The position numbers were made by a program, and so were the translations under genes. A stretch of DNA of 64,000 bases from Pseudolabrys sp. Root1462 (lineage in GTDB: Bacteria; Pseudomonadota; Alphaproteobacteria; Rhizobiales; Xanthobacteraceae). Under the pieces are notes generated by a model. The model searched no databases. It saw only the letters and a program-made list of their open reading frames with translations, and had not been told where the DNA came from. The stretch covers positions 206,632-270,631 of the forward strand of contig NZ_LMFS01000004.1 in NCBI RefSeq assembly GCF_001426945.1, read 5' to 3'. Each line of letters starts with the position of its first letter. Within the stretch, counting starts at the first letter, position 1. Positions 63,801 to 64,000 of this stretch are shown here, one piece after another.

Positions 63801-64000
63801 GCATGGCCTCGACCGTCGAGACCCAATAGCGCGCGTGCGGGGGCTTGATCTTCTCTTCACCCGTAATGAGAGCAACATTGCCCTCGCCGGCGCGCGCCAC
63901 GACCTTGTTGTAGACCTCGCGCGCGAGCAGCCGCAGCGGCAGGCCGATCACTCCCGAGGAATGCGCCAGCATCCGCTCGATCGCGAGGTGAGTCTTGCCG
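60805..64000 (-). CDS. SUV3-like DExH ATP-dependent RNA/DNA helicase, 5' end beyond window
   Basis: Partial: about 1065 residues to the stop at 60805, with the start beyond base 64000. The first codons read GKTHLAIERM, the end of a Walker A motif. DEAD/DExH box motif is DEIQLG; C-terminal helicase motifs are MGLNLDVDHVAF, QIAGRAGRAMRDG. The SUV3 C-terminal helical domain follows, then from about residue 710 an Ala/Glu/Pro-rich low-complexity tail and a basic RNERPERNERRERMER segment that likely binds RNA. Homologues form part of RNA degradation. Stop overlaps the S4 gene. Confidence 0.9.
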   Translation of the reverse strand, partial: GKTHLAIERMLAHSSGVIGLPLRLLAREVYNKVVARAGEGNVALITGEEKIKPPHARYWVSTVEAMPRDLDVAFVAVDEIQLGADFERGHVFTDRMLNMRGREETLVLGAATMRGIVEKLLPGANIVSRPRLSMLTYAGEKKLTRLPSRSAIVAFSAAEVYAIAELIRRQRGGAAVVLGALSPRTRNAQVAMYQSGDVDYLVATDAIGMGLNLDVDHVAFASDRKFDGYQFRKLNPSELGQIAGRAGRAMRDGTFGTTGRCDPFDQELVHALESHNFEPVRMLQWRNSAIDFTSLGALQASLAMPPQEQGLTRAPTGEDILVLEHAVRDDDVKALATNAAAIERLWDTCQVPDYRKIAPATHAELVVTLYGFLLREGNIPTDWFARQLAQADRTDGDIDTLSNRIAHVRTWTYVANRPDWLADPDHWQGVARTIEDKLSDALHERLAERFVDRRTSVLMRRLRENTMLETQIGKTGDVTVEGHVIGRLDGFMFAPDASAAGSEAKALNAAAQKVLAGEIEARATKLSQASSDHIVLANDGVIRWTGELVGKLVAGDDTLRPRVRIVADEHLTGPARELVQNRLDLWLKNHIEKLLAPLFSLSAAEDVTGIGRGIAFQVVESLGVLERQKVAEEVKGLDQPSRATLRKYGVRFGAYHIYLPALLKPAPRALATQLHALKHEGPDAHGVTELLHLAASGRTSIPVDKDTPKALYRMSGYRICGERAVRVDILERLADLIRPALSWREGVSPKPDGAFDGRSFTITGAMTSLTGASGEDFASILRSLGYRMDRKPKPVEKPTEKPAEAEATATTEATAAEAAPSEVVTEQPAEAVTETPAEASSSISLLPEADLLPVPESVSDAPVSAAVPEVGGEVTGLVEAVEASAPIAGDGTVAAPEAASPEAAASESKAEPELIEVWRPGGHGGERRPHHQRPRRGQRPQQAPAADGAAPAPAVAAQPVAADGAPRQEHRNERPERNERRERMERQAKSFNKGFDKRKQDSPQDGRPPRQGRRRERDQVERADRDKYFARPGGGSGGRDKAPDPNSPFAKLAALKQQLEGKDS

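Overview
The window is high-GC DNA from an alphaproteobacterium, most likely a member of the Hyphomicrobiales near Bradyrhizobiaceae/Xanthobacteraceae. That placement is an inference from gene content (RhlE next to a 90-aa IF-1, FdxA next to CarD, Bug/TRAP/Mo-hydroxylase-rich accessory genes) and from dispersed palindromic repeats of the kind common in those genomes. Coding density is high, and I see no integrase, transposase, phage gene, CRISPR array or rRNA. One tRNA, tRNA-Arg(CCT), is present.

Layout. 1-9242: a left-truncated alpha/beta hydrolase, benzoate-CoA ligase family enzyme, MetE-like zinc methyltransferase, M24 protein with an altered metal site, DUF983 protein, chemotaxis receptor, a terminator-ended non-coding stretch, and two small proteins. 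9244-16701: hydroxyisobutyrate-dehydrogenase-like enzyme, an orphan molybdenum hydroxylase large subunit, then minus-strand succinate-semialdehyde dehydrogenase, crotonase-fold protein and CoA transferase. 17075-22376: RhlE helicase, IF-1, a transglutaminase-fold protein lacking its catalytic His, N-formylglutamate amidohydrolase and an S10-type peptidase.

22454-34483 is a purine catabolism island: urate hydroxylase PuuD, a UraD-UraH fusion, a BMP-type purine/nucleoside ABC importer (ATPase, two permeases, binding protein) behind a sigma-54-like promoter, 8-oxoguanine deaminase, a separate FAD subunit, and a fused [2Fe-2S]-molybdopterin oxidoreductase. Together these would import purines, convert oxidised bases or xanthine to urate, and carry urate through hydroxyisourate and OHCU to allantoin.

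34627-41384 is a tight three-gene operon: transglutaminase-DUF2126, circularly permuted ATP-grasp-alpha-E fusion, and a second transglutaminase. It is a predicted but biochemically undescribed peptide-synthesis/modification system, and is the best candidate here for new biology.

41397-54106: a membrane acyltransferase-like protein, a Bug receptor with an aberrant DHODH-like flavoprotein, a D-amino-acid PLP enzyme, the tRNA, a TsdA-like dihaem cytochrome, an M19 dipeptidase, and a GntR-TRAP-IlvD/Edd sugar-acid uptake and dehydration cluster with a palindromic operator candidate. 54161-64000: a nuclease-like secreted protein, M48 lipoprotein protease, extradiol dioxygenase, a DUF2066 protein, CarD, ferredoxin FdxA, an S4 RNA-binding protein and a right-truncated SUV3-like helicase.
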